The notes below the pieces were generated by a model that did no database searches, was not told the DNA's origin, and saw nothing but the letters and a program-made list of their open reading frames with translations. Below are positions 9,801 to 17,989 of a stretch of DNA of 64,000 nt, piece by piece (within the stretch, counting starts at the first letter, position 1; the number at the start of each line of letters is the position of its first letter). This DNA comes from Arthrobacter sp. FB24 (GTDB lineage Bacteria; Actinomycetota; Actinomycetes; Actinomycetales; Micrococcaceae), in NCBI RefSeq assembly GCF_000196235.1, contig NC_008541.1, positions 1,426,001 to 1,490,000 of the forward strand, in the 5' to 3' direction. The translations under genes were made by a program, and so were the position numbers.

Positions 9801-12800
9801 CGGGACGCCAGATTGCGGTGGACGCGATCGGGAACGACACTGACCCCGACGGCGACCCCATCGGCGTCGTTGGGGACGGGATCGAGGCGCCCGCGGAACT
9901 CCAGGCCACCGTGAGCAAGGCGAGCGGCCGCATCATCCTGCAGGCGCCGGCCAGCGAGGGTACGGTCAACGTCCGCTACACGGTCGTCGATGACCGCGGC
10001 GCCTCTGCCCAGGCCGCCATCCGGGTGAACGTCCGCAATGACGTGCCCTTGAAGGCACCCATTGCCCGGGACGACCGCGTGACCTCCGCCCAGACACTGG
10101 GCAAGACCGCCGTGGACGTTCCCGTGCTGAAGAACGACGAAGACCCGGACGGCGTGGGCGAGAACCTGAAGATCGCCACGGACGCCACCACTGCCCGGCC
10201 GGGGACCGACGGCAACATGATGGTGGAACTGACCGAGCAGCCCCAACTGATCCCCTACACGGTCGAGGACGTGGACGGCCAGAAGTCCACCGCCATCATC
10301 TGGGTGCCCGGCATCGGACAGCAGGTGCCGACGCTTGCCAAGGACGATGTACTCGAGGTGATCGCCGGACAATCCGTGACGGTGGACCTGAAAGAATGGG
10401 TCAAGGTCCGTGACGGACGGTCGCCCCGCCTCACCCAGACGGACCGGATCAAGCTGATCGGCGCCGACGGCGGTGACCCTGTGGCCGGAAACGGCACAGC
10501 GATCAACTACGCGGCCGGGCAGGACTATGTGGGCCCGGGGTCCATCAGCTTCGAAGTCACCGATGGCAGCGGACCGGACGATCCGGCCGGCCTGAAATCG
10601 ACCCTCAGCATCCGGACAAAAGTCTTGCCGGACCCCAACCGCAACAACCCGCCCACGCTGCTGGGAAGCTCTGTGGACGTGCCCAAGGGCGAGTCCGCGG
10701 AGATCGACCTGGGCCGGCTGACCTCGGACCCTGACCGCGATGACGTGGACAACATGAAGTACGAGCTGGCGGGGGACGGCCCGGCCGGTTTCAACGCCCG
10801 CATCGACGGCAGGACCCTTAAAACCTCCGTGGACGGGGCCATGGCCACCGGCACCTCGGGCGCCGTGCAGGTCAAAGCGAAGGATCCGCGGGGACTGGAA
10901 GCGACGGCGACATTCCAGCTCGCTGTCACCGCCTCCAACCGGCCGAAACCGGTGGCTAGTGACGACGTCGAGCCCAACGCCGCCGCCGGCAAGACGGTGT
11001 CCGTAAATGTCCTCGCCAACGACTCCAACCCGTTCCCCGAGACGCCGCTGAAGATTTTCTCGGCTGCAACCGAGACAGGAAGCGGCAATGTGGAGGTCGC
11101 CGGCAGCAACGTCAACGTCACTCCTGCTTCCGGCTTCACCGGGACCCTGATTGTGGTCTACACGGTGGAGGACAAAACAGGGGAGACCTCCCGGCACGCC
11201 ACCGCCAGGGTCCGGCTGACGGTCAAGGACAAGCCCCTGGCACCGGCCACGCCGCAGGCGCAAAGCGTGGGCGACCAGACCGCCCTGCTGAACTGGACGG
11301 CACCGGCGGACCGCGGCTCACCTATCACCAAGTACACGGTGTACGGTGAGGGCGGCTTCCAGCAGGCCTGCCCGGCGAACAGCTGCACGCTCACCGGACT
11401 GACCAACAACACGAAGTACCACTTCCAGGTCACTGCCACGAACGAGTTCGGCGAATCCGAGCGCTCTCCGGCGTCCGCCGAGGTCCGCCCGGACGTCAAA
11501 CCCGACACCCCGGTTGCCCCGGCGCTCAAGTTCGGCGACAAACAGCTCTCCGTGACGTGGACAGCCCCGGCCAGCAAGGGTTCACCGGTCAAGTCCTACG
11601 ACCTGGAGATCTCCCCGGCCCCGGCCGGGCAGAACGCCCAGATCCAGAACCTGACATCGCTCAGCTACGTCTGGAAGGGGCTGCAGAACGGGGTCGCCTA
11701 CAAGGTCCGGGTCCTGGCGCGCAATGATGCCAAGGAACCGTCCGAGTGGAGCGCCTACTCCGCTGCCGAAACCCCTGCCGGTGTTCCGGTCACCCCGGCC
11801 GCGCCCAACGCGACGGCGGCGCAGTCTGTCGGAACGCAGAGCCAGCTCAGGGTGACCTGGACGGCCCCGAACAACAACGGCGACGCCATCTCCGCCTACA
11901 CGCTGACCACCTTGAGGGGCGGTGCCGTCGTGACCACCCAGCAGGTGTCCGGGACGTCGCAGAACGTAACGGTGGACAACTCCGAGTCGGGGTACACCTT
12001 CACCGTGTCGGCCACCAACAAGGCGGGTACCTCGGGCACGAGTGCGCAGTCCGCGGCCGTGCGGGCGGTGGGCAAGCCGGACATGGTGGGCAAACCCACC
12101 GCGACCCTTGTCGACACCGGCGGCGACGGCGGGAAGATCGACGTCAGGTTCCCTGTCCTGACCGATGCACAGCGGAACGGATCGACTCCCGGCGAGATCA
12201 CCTACAAGTACCGGCTGACATCGGGCGGCGGCAGCGGCAACATCGCCGCCGGCGGAGGGATTGTCGCGGCAGCCAACGGCACCGATACCGCCGTTGTGGT
12301 GTGGGCCGTCTCGTCCCGCAGCTCCACCGCGGGCGATGCAAGCCCTCCATCAAACGTGGTGAACCCTTACGGGCTGGCTTTCGCCCCTACCGTGCAGGGA
12401 AGCGGCAGCGGCGGCGTTGGAGACAAAACCGTTTCCTGGACCTGGAACCAGCCCAGCGGCAACGGCCGTGCGGTGACGGGCTACCAGTACAGCCTCGACG
12501 GCGGAGGCTGGGTCAACACCGATCAGCGGTCCTTCTCCAAGAGCGTGGGCTTCAGCGAGACCCACACCCTGCGGGTCCGCGCCATCAGTGCCAACCAGCC
12601 CGGGCGCATCGGCAGCGATACCTCGCGGAGCGGAGCGGAACCGCCGCCCCCGGCCCCGACGTCGTGGAGCATCACCGTTACCCCCGTCCGAAGCTGTACC
12701 GAGCCGAACCGGACCACCGATAGCTTCCGGCAGGGCAATCCCTCGAGCTGCGTCTCACCAGGCAAGTGGATGGACGCCGGCGTCACTGCGCAGTCCGACT

Positions 12801-12946
12801 ACTACGTTGTCTGGACGAAGAGCAGTGACAACCCCACCGGCATCTGGTACCACCTGACGTCCGGTCCGGCCGCCGGCAACTTCGTCCGCCATGACACGAC
12901 GGACAGGGAAAATTCGGGACCGCCGCCAGGCATGCCCCGGCGGTGA
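6821..12946 (+). CDS. Giant membrane-anchored cadherin/Ig-like and fibronectin-III repeat protein (paralogue 2)
   Basis: 2,041 aa from GTG 6821, with the same architecture as the gene before it. There is a basic N-terminus, a single hydrophobic anchor at about residues 21-40, a propeller-like domain to about residue 372, tandem cadherin/Ig-like modules with N-D-x-D-P-x-G signatures, three clear fibronectin-III domains from about 1471 (PLAPATPQAQ, PDTPVAPALK, PVTPAAPNAT), two more divergent ones, and a short Cys-containing C-terminal domain (RSCTEP, SSCVSPG). Residues 20-372 are almost identical to paralogue 1 at the DNA level, while the repeat region is clearly diverged. The start is chosen because it gives a signal-anchor of the same length as paralogue 1. 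The weak upstream purine run (GAGGGA) is the only RBS candidate. It is predicted to be an extracytoplasmic structural or adhesive partner of the cluster, with unknown ligand. Confidence 0.85.
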   Translation: MTTLFGKLGLRERRRKLVSGTAFAVAGAALVAGAIIYPGFKTTEVELNDGGVWVVSKTKNAVGRLNYPSRVLDGAVTPASTTFDILQNSGNVFVDDETGSTLNQVSPANMQLGGDKQLPGSADVSFGSAVISVTDAAKGKVWALSPSTVNGFDEESTEPVLAGSEGLVSAVGTDDRIYSADPKTGVVTVTAVDANGEVVSSESGTWDGLKGAGDLQLAVVGDKPVVLDAGRGKLFLPGGRGLDLENARDAKLQQSGPASDVVAVATQKALLKQPLDGSAAKTVSFDGEGVPAAPVQLGGCVHAAWSGANKYVRDCVNDADDKNVEVPKASASPSYVFRVNRDLVVLNDVNSGNVWLVNQNMQLVNNWDDVVPPKNQSNDQDQESADNNTINILPDRTKPNRPPETKPDTVGVRPGRTTILSVLDNDSDPDGDVLTASVVGSGPASGTLQSIYGGTAFQITVPADAKPGSETFGYNAADGRGLSAGGQVSLNIVGADENKPPLFKRGDPTTMLVEQGKTVSQNILTDWTDPDGDDLVLLDAKADNEQDQVKVRRDGLLTYQDSGAASGKKTVTVSVWDGRDTTTGQVVVNVQPPGALAPVVNADHVTAVVGQDLVIAPLKNDVDPNGGALRLAQVEASGPAELGPVTDGGTFTFRSETAGPVYLTYIASNGPQSSQGLIRVDVESGKDTGDPVAVHDVALMPTGGSVLLDPLANDSDPSGGVLVLQSVQLPENTTASVSVIDHSVLRITDVLGTKDPFLFQYTMSNGRKSATGSVSVVPVPAPAVVEAPQPKPDEVNVRVNDVVTIPVLANDTHPQGQKLTVDPVLPQAVAEADGKGFVSENTLRFIAGPQPKTVRAIYNAVDPQGQKSAAAVTIHILPLEGAENSRPQPKNLTARVVAAGSVRIPVDLDGIDPDGDSVQLTGIDSTPNMGTATVGSNFIDFTAAGDGAGTDTFRYKVVDRQGAVNTGTVTVGIAPRGDANQKPTPVDDDVQVRPGRQIAVDAIGNDTDPDGDPIGVVGDGIEAPAELQATVSKASGRIILQAPASEGTVNVRYTVVDDRGASAQAAIRVNVRNDVPLKAPIARDDRVTSAQTLGKTAVDVPVLKNDEDPDGVGENLKIATDATTARPGTDGNMMVELTEQPQLIPYTVEDVDGQKSTAIIWVPGIGQQVPTLAKDDVLEVIAGQSVTVDLKEWVKVRDGRSPRLTQTDRIKLIGADGGDPVAGNGTAINYAAGQDYVGPGSISFEVTDGSGPDDPAGLKSTLSIRTKVLPDPNRNNPPTLLGSSVDVPKGESAEIDLGRLTSDPDRDDVDNMKYELAGDGPAGFNARIDGRTLKTSVDGAMATGTSGAVQVKAKDPRGLEATATFQLAVTASNRPKPVASDDVEPNAAAGKTVSVNVLANDSNPFPETPLKIFSAATETGSGNVEVAGSNVNVTPASGFTGTLIVVYTVEDKTGETSRHATARVRLTVKDKPLAPATPQAQSVGDQTALLNWTAPADRGSPITKYTVYGEGGFQQACPANSCTLTGLTNNTKYHFQVTATNEFGESERSPASAEVRPDVKPDTPVAPALKFGDKQLSVTWTAPASKGSPVKSYDLEISPAPAGQNAQIQNLTSLSYVWKGLQNGVAYKVRVLARNDAKEPSEWSAYSAAETPAGVPVTPAAPNATAAQSVGTQSQLRVTWTAPNNNGDAISAYTLTTLRGGAVVTTQQVSGTSQNVTVDNSESGYTFTVSATNKAGTSGTSAQSAAVRAVGKPDMVGKPTATLVDTGGDGGKIDVRFPVLTDAQRNGSTPGEITYKYRLTSGGGSGNIAAGGGIVAAANGTDTAVVVWAVSSRSSTAGDASPPSNVVNPYGLAFAPTVQGSGSGGVGDKTVSWTWNQPSGNGRAVTGYQYSLDGGGWVNTDQRSFSKSVGFSETHTLRVRAISANQPGRIGSDTSRSGAEPPPPAPTSWSITVTPVRSCTEPNRTTDSFRQGNPSSCVSPGKWMDAGVTAQSDYYVVWTKSSDNPTGIWYHLTSGPAAGNFVRHDTTDRENSGPPPGMPRR
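6880..7938 (+). repeat. 1,059-bp near-identical block, copy 2 (first copy at 588-1646)
   Basis: Partner of the block in paralogue 1. The 34-base patch at 7273-7306 differs at 14 positions. In it this copy uses codons typical of the surrounding genome (GAC, TCC, ACG, CTG, GCC), while copy 1 uses GAT, GCT, ACT, TTG, GTT. This mosaic pattern suggests incomplete gene conversion. Confidence 0.95.
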
Positions 12947-13035
12947 CGCCGTGGCAAACAGAACAAATAGACTAATCGCTGGACTAAGCGGGCAACGGCC
13001 CGAAGATTCACCCGAACCCGGAAGAGGATTCACCC

Positions 13036-14007
13036 ATGACCATGACAACTGAGCAGGCCGACTGGTTTGCAGGAACGTTCGAGAAGCTCGTTGCCAATGT
13101 AGGACAGGCTGTGCTGGGCAAGTCCCACGTCATCCGCCTGACCTTCATGGCCATGCTCGCCGAAGGGCACGTCCTCTTCGAAGACGCACCGGGCACCGGA
13201 AAGACTTCCCTGGCCCGTGCCTTGGCGGCCACGGTGCAAGGCTCCAACAACCGCATCCAGTTCACTCCGGATCTTCTGCCGTCGGATGTCACGGGCGTGA
13301 CGATCTATGACCAGAAGACGCAGAAGTTTGAGTTCCACAAGGGCCCCATCTTCAACAACATCGTGCTCGCGGACGAAATCAACCGGGCCTCGCCCAAGAC
13401 GCAGTCCGCGCTCCTGGAGGTCATGGAGGAATCCCGGGTCACGGTGGACGGCACCACGTACGAGGCCGGCCGCCCGTTCATGGTGATGGCCACCCAGAAC
13501 CCGATCGAGCAGGCGGGCACCTACCGCCTGCCCGAAGCCCAGCTGGACCGCTTCCTGATCAAGACGTCCATCGGCTACCCGGACCACGCGTCCACAGTGC
13601 AGCTGCTGGGTGGCGCCAACCTCAAGGACCGGTCCAAGCAGCTCTCCGCGGTCATCACCACCCAAGCCATCGCTGACATGGCTGACCTCGCCGCCACCAC
13701 CCACGTGGACACCGCTGTGCTGGAGTACATCTCACGGCTGTGCGAGGAGACCCGCAACGCCCCGGAGACCCGGCTCGGCGTCTCGGTCCGAGGTGCCCTG
13801 GCCATGGTCCGGGCGGCCAAGGTCTGGGCCGCAAGCCAGGGCCGCAACTTCGTCCTGCCGGACGATGTGAAAGACCTCGCCAGCGTGGTCTGGACCCACC
13901 GCTTTGTGATGGACCCGGAAGCGGAATTCTCCGGCGCCACCGCGGAGGCCGTGCGGGCCCGCGTTCTGACGGACGTCGCTGCCCCGCAGCAGCGCGCCGC
14001 CGTCTAG
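13036..14007 (+). CDS. MoxR-family AAA+ ATPase
   Basis: 323 aa. Walker A is APGTGKT (Lys at residue 56). Walker B is LADEINRASPKTQ (Asp at about 113), the diagnostic MoxR signature. The arginine-rich lid region follows (YRLPEAQLDRF). MoxR ATPases act as chaperone-like remodelers and are usually paired with DUF58 and transglutaminase-like proteins, as here. A purine-rich RBS (GGAAGAGG) sits before ATG 13036. The 89-base gap after the giant gene may hold a promoter (TAGACT at about 12969), but no convincing -35 was seen. The likely role is ATP-driven assembly or activation of an envelope complex built with the DUF58 protein. The substrate is unknown. Confidence 0.93.
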   Translation: MTMTTEQADWFAGTFEKLVANVGQAVLGKSHVIRLTFMAMLAEGHVLFEDAPGTGKTSLARALAATVQGSNNRIQFTPDLLPSDVTGVTIYDQKTQKFEFHKGPIFNNIVLADEINRASPKTQSALLEVMEESRVTVDGTTYEAGRPFMVMATQNPIEQAGTYRLPEAQLDRFLIKTSIGYPDHASTVQLLGGANLKDRSKQLSAVITTQAIADMADLAATTHVDTAVLEYISRLCEETRNAPETRLGVSVRGALAMVRAAKVWAASQGRNFVLPDDVKDLASVVWTHRFVMDPEAEFSGATAEAVRARVLTDVAAPQQRAAV

Positions 14008-14060
14008 ATGGTGCCCCTGCACTATTCCGGCACATTCACCGCGCGAACAAAGGCACAGAT

Positions 14061-15392
14061 ATGTCCAGCAGCACTCCGTTGACCCGGCTTGCTGAACGCC
14101 TGAAAAGGCCGTTTTCAGGCGAGGGGAGGGCCTCCCGGCTGCACCCCGCCGTCATGTGGTCAGAGGCTGTCAGCACGGCCGGCCTCGCGCTGGCGCCCGC
14201 CTGGTCCAAGGTCCGGGAACTCTGGCTGAAGTACGTGTGGCCGGTTCTTTCGGTCGTGAGCGTCCTTGGCTGGTCCGTCCTGGCCGCATCAATCCTGCTG
14301 TGGAGCGTCGGCCAGTCCTACGGCTGGCAGGAGGCGAAGGCGGCGGCCGTGGCGGCCTTCGTCCTCTTCGTCCTTGCCGTCGGGTTCATCCTGGGCCGTT
14401 CCTCCTACGGGGTGGTTTTGGACCTCGCCAGGACAAGGGTGGCCGTGGGGGACAGCGCCGTCGGAAGCATCGCGGTCTCCAATACCTCCGCACGCCCCCT
14501 TCTGCCGGCTGCCTTGGAACTTCCTGTGGGAGCCGCCACCGCCGTGTTCCACCTGCCGCGGATGAAACCGCAACAGGTCCACGAGGACCTCTTCACCATC
14601 CCCACGGCCCGCAGGGCCGTCATTGTGGTGGGCCCGGTGCGCTCCGTCCGGGCCGACCCCCTGCACCTGCTGCGGCGGCAGGTGCTCTGGACTGAGCCGG
14701 AAGACCTCTACGTGCACCCGCGGACCGTTGCCCTGGCCGGTTCCGCCGCAGGCTTCATCCGCGACCTCGAAGGCATGCCCACCACCGACCTGTCCAGCGC
14801 CGACGTTTCGTTCCACGCCTTGCGCGACTACGTGCCGGGCGACGACCGCCGCCACATCCATTGGAAGACCACCGCACGGACCAACAAGCTCATGGTGCGC
14901 CAGTTTGAAGAGACCCGCCGCGCCCACCTGGCCATCTCGCTGTCGATCAACACCGACGAGTACGACTCCGAGCAGGAATTTGAGATGGCCATTTCCGCCG
15001 CCGCGTCCATCGGCCGCCAGGCCATTCGCGAGCAGCGCGAACTCGATGTCCTCACCCAGAAGGGTCCCCTGCGGTGTGAAACCGGCCGGAACATGCTCGA
15101 CGACATGACCCGGATCGTGGGCATGCCGATGCGGAAGACCGCCGTCGACCTTGCCCGGACGCTGGCGGACACTGTCCCGAACGCTTCGGTGGTCTTCTTC
15201 GTGGTGGGCAGCCGTGTCACCCCCGCCCAGCTCCGCTCGGCAGCCGCATCCGTTCCACCGGGAGTGCGGAGCCTCGCCGTCCGCCTCCAGACCGGGGCCG
15301 CGCCTGCACGTGCCAACATCGCGGACCTGACAGTCCTGACGCTGGGCGACCTGTCCGACCTCGCCATCATCCTCAGAAAGGCGGCTGCATGA
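14061..15392 (+). CDS. DUF58 domain protein, membrane-associated
   Basis: 443 aa from ATG 14061. Upstream in-frame starts would overlap the MoxR gene heavily and encode non-homologous sequence. Two hydrophobic segments lie at about residues 57-80 and 90-108. The DUF58 signature DYVPGDDRRHIHWKTTAR lies at about residues 255-272, followed by NKLMVRQFEE. DUF58 proteins carry a vWA-like domain and are encoded next to MoxR, which is thought to act on them. The stop overlaps the next start (ATGA), so translation is coupled to the transglutaminase-like gene. The catalytic or binding activity of the family is undefined. Confidence 0.9.
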   Translation: MSSSTPLTRLAERLKRPFSGEGRASRLHPAVMWSEAVSTAGLALAPAWSKVRELWLKYVWPVLSVVSVLGWSVLAASILLWSVGQSYGWQEAKAAAVAAFVLFVLAVGFILGRSSYGVVLDLARTRVAVGDSAVGSIAVSNTSARPLLPAALELPVGAATAVFHLPRMKPQQVHEDLFTIPTARRAVIVVGPVRSVRADPLHLLRRQVLWTEPEDLYVHPRTVALAGSAAGFIRDLEGMPTTDLSSADVSFHALRDYVPGDDRRHIHWKTTARTNKLMVRQFEETRRAHLAISLSINTDEYDSEQEFEMAISAAASIGRQAIREQRELDVLTQKGPLRCETGRNMLDDMTRIVGMPMRKTAVDLARTLADTVPNASVVFFVVGSRVTPAQLRSAAASVPPGVRSLAVRLQTGAAPARANIADLTVLTLGDLSDLAIILRKAAA

Positions 15393-17989
15393 GCTCCGCG
15401 CCCGCACTCCGCCAGCGCAGGCAGCCCGCGCAATCACAACCGTCCGCCTTCAGCGACGGCCAGCCCGCCTGGCATTTCGCGCTCGACGCCGGGGCCCTGG
15501 TTGTCCTGCTGGGGCTGGGGGTCCTGGGCTTCAGCCTGAGCTTCGGCGGCGACCCCTACTATTTGATCGCCGGATTCGGCGGCATCCTGCTGGGCCTTGG
15601 CATTGCCGCGGCCAACGCCCACTTCAGGCTCGGCACGCTCATCACCGCCGCCGCCGTGCTCGGTTCCTACCTGGTTCTTGGAACACTGCTCGCCGTGCCG
15701 GACGCGGCCATCGCCGGCTTTGTCCCGACGCTCGAGTCACTGCGGACCCTTCTGCTCGGCGTCGTCTTCGCCTGGAAGGACATGCTCACCGTGGGTGTAC
15801 CGGTAGGCACCGCCGGCGGGATGCTCATTGTTCCGTTCCTCAGTGCCCTCCTCACCGCGCTGGCCGCGGGACTCATGACCTGGCGGCTGAAGAGCCCGTA
15901 TTGGCCGCTCCTGCCCGTCCTGGTGCTCTTCGTGACCGGCATAGCGTTCAGCACCAACGCCGGCTTCCTCAACGTGGAGCGGGGCATCTCCCTCACGGTG
16001 GTGGCCGTGGCGTGGGCAACCTTCCGCCGCGACGCACACCGGCGCAGCGACACCCGCAAGGTGTCCGTCAACCGCCCTGAGTCGGATGCCGCCACCGCCC
16101 GCCGCGCCAAAGTGCGCCGGCTCGGTTCCGCCGCCGGCGTCATCGCCGCCTGCGTTGCCATCACGGCTGTGGCTTCGCCCCTTGTCACCGCCGGCGATGA
16201 CCGGACGGTCCTTCGAAACGTGATCGTTCCGCCGTTCGATCCCAAGGACTACATCACCCCGCTGGCGAGCTTCCGTAACTTCGTCAAGGACAAGAAGGAC
16301 GACAACCTGTTTGTGGTGAAGGGCCTGCCACGGGACGGGCGCGTCCGGCTCGCTGCCCTTGACGCCTTCAACGGCACCAACTACAACATGGACCCGGACA
16401 GCTCCGGCAACTTCAGCAAGGTGGGGGATGCCAAGTCCCTGAACACCCTGGCCGGCTCCGACGGTATTGTGCCCAGCAACGACTACACCCTGGACATCAC
16501 CATCGAGGACTACCAGGGATACTTCCTGCCGGGCGGCCGCCGCACCACCGGGATCAGCTTCACCGGCGAATCGTCCGGTGCAGCGTCCGGACTCTACTTC
16601 AACTCCGGAACGGACACCGCAGTCACCACCAGGGGCCTCGCGAAAGGCGATGCGTACAGCGTCCAGGTGTCCGACCCCGCCAAGCTCGAACATGGCCAGC
16701 TGACGCAGTACGACTTTGCCAAGGTGGCGCTCCCGGACGCCGCTGAAGTGCCGCCTGTGGTCGGTTCACAGGCCAACGATTTGTCAGCCGACGCTCCGAC
16801 GGCAATCGACCGCGTCCGGCAGATCGAGGCGCATTTCCAGAAGAAAGGCGCGTTCAGCAACGGCCTGATCGACGAAGGCCAGCTGCCCAGCGTCTCAGGG
16901 CACGGCTCGGCACGCATCCGCAGCCTGCTGACCGCCAAGCAGATGCTGGGCGACGACGAACAGTACGCGGTGGCCATGTCCCTGATGCTCCGGCACCTGG
17001 GCATCCCGTCACGCGTGGTGATGGGCTTCTACCCGGACCCCAAGAGCCCGGAAAACGGCGCCGGCGAAGTCAAAATCACCGGCAAGGACGTCCACGCCTG
17101 GGTTGAGGTCGCTTTCGACCGCGTCGGCTGGGTGTCATTCGACCCCACGCCGCCCAAGGACAACGTCCCGATTCCGCCGGACCCGGAAAACAAGTCCAAG
17201 CCCAAACCGCAGGTCCTGCAGCCGCCGCCTCCGCCGCAGGAGCCGGCAGACCTGCCGCCGGACTCATCCCCGGACGCACTGGACGCTGACCAGAAGAAGA
17301 ACAATCCCTGGCTGTTCTGGGGCCCCATCCTCGCGGCACTTGGAATTGCCCTGATCCCCATCGGCATCCTGGCGCTGCCGCTGCTGCTCATCGCGCTGCT
17401 CAAGAGCCGGCGCCGCAAGGCCCGGTTCTCCGACGGGCACCCAGCCCAGCGTGTCGGCGGCGGCTGGAACGAAGTGGTCAGCCTCGCAACGGACATGGGC
17501 GCCGCCATCGATACCCGGGCCACCCGCCGGGAGTCCGCCGTCGTCCTGGGTGAGGCATTTCCGGGAACGGCGGGGACCACCACCCTGCTGGCCCGCCGCG
17601 CTGATGCCTCCATTTTCGGTGCCGGCCAGCCGAGCGAAGCGGAGGTCCAAGAGTACTGGACCATTGTGGACGGCTCGCTGAAGGAGATGACAGCTACGGT
17701 CGGTTTTTGGAGACGGCAGGCTGCCCGGTTCTCGCCGCGCTCCCTCCTGGCAGACGGCCGGACCGCACTCAGCCTCCGCGGTTTCAGGCTTGTCCGGACG
17801 GCAAAAGATGATCCCGCGGGTAGGGTGGTGGACGGTCCGCCCCCGGCGCCCGGCCAGGTTGCCGGCCAGCCGGATGTCCCGGCAGCAACGCCGGCTCCCG
17901 GACAGGCACCAACACCCGCACCATCCGGACCGGAGAATGAACACACCGTGCTGAGGCGCGATCTGAGAGAGAACCGCAACGAACCATGA
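15389..17989 (+). CDS. Transglutaminase-fold multipass membrane protein with catalytic Cys position occupied by Asp
   Basis: 866 aa. The N-terminal third has about six membrane segments (residues about 25-200). An extracytoplasmic region holds a transglutaminase-like domain, then comes a proline-rich linker, a further membrane hairpin (about 638-672) and a cytosolic tail resembling DUF4129. The usual active-site motif is GDCEQ(Y/F)A. Here it reads GDDEQYA, so the nucleophilic Cys is Asp (residue 523). The His (HAWVEV, residue 569) and Asp (SFDPTP, residue 585) of the triad are kept. The protein is therefore predicted not to have classical transglutaminase or protease activity and may be a scaffold or binding pseudoenzyme. 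It overlaps the DUF58 gene upstream and the RDD-FHA gene downstream by four bases each. This matches the TGM position in PFNA-type clusters. Confidence 0.88.
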   Translation: MSSAPALRQRRQPAQSQPSAFSDGQPAWHFALDAGALVVLLGLGVLGFSLSFGGDPYYLIAGFGGILLGLGIAAANAHFRLGTLITAAAVLGSYLVLGTLLAVPDAAIAGFVPTLESLRTLLLGVVFAWKDMLTVGVPVGTAGGMLIVPFLSALLTALAAGLMTWRLKSPYWPLLPVLVLFVTGIAFSTNAGFLNVERGISLTVVAVAWATFRRDAHRRSDTRKVSVNRPESDAATARRAKVRRLGSAAGVIAACVAITAVASPLVTAGDDRTVLRNVIVPPFDPKDYITPLASFRNFVKDKKDDNLFVVKGLPRDGRVRLAALDAFNGTNYNMDPDSSGNFSKVGDAKSLNTLAGSDGIVPSNDYTLDITIEDYQGYFLPGGRRTTGISFTGESSGAASGLYFNSGTDTAVTTRGLAKGDAYSVQVSDPAKLEHGQLTQYDFAKVALPDAAEVPPVVGSQANDLSADAPTAIDRVRQIEAHFQKKGAFSNGLIDEGQLPSVSGHGSARIRSLLTAKQMLGDDEQYAVAMSLMLRHLGIPSRVVMGFYPDPKSPENGAGEVKITGKDVHAWVEVAFDRVGWVSFDPTPPKDNVPIPPDPENKSKPKPQVLQPPPPPQEPADLPPDSSPDALDADQKKNNPWLFWGPILAALGIALIPIGILALPLLLIALLKSRRRKARFSDGHPAQRVGGGWNEVVSLATDMGAAIDTRATRRESAVVLGEAFPGTAGTTTLLARRADASIFGAGQPSEAEVQEYWTIVDGSLKEMTATVGFWRRQAARFSPRSLLADGRTALSLRGFRLVRTAKDDPAGRVVDGPPPAPGQVAGQPDVPAATPAPGQAPTPAPSGPENEHTVLRRDLRENRNEP

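Noticed and set aside
13740..14060. Upstream extension of the DUF58 gene
   Set aside because: It overlaps the MoxR gene out of frame and encodes Arg/Pro/Gly-rich sequence. ATG 14061 gives the expected family N-terminus.
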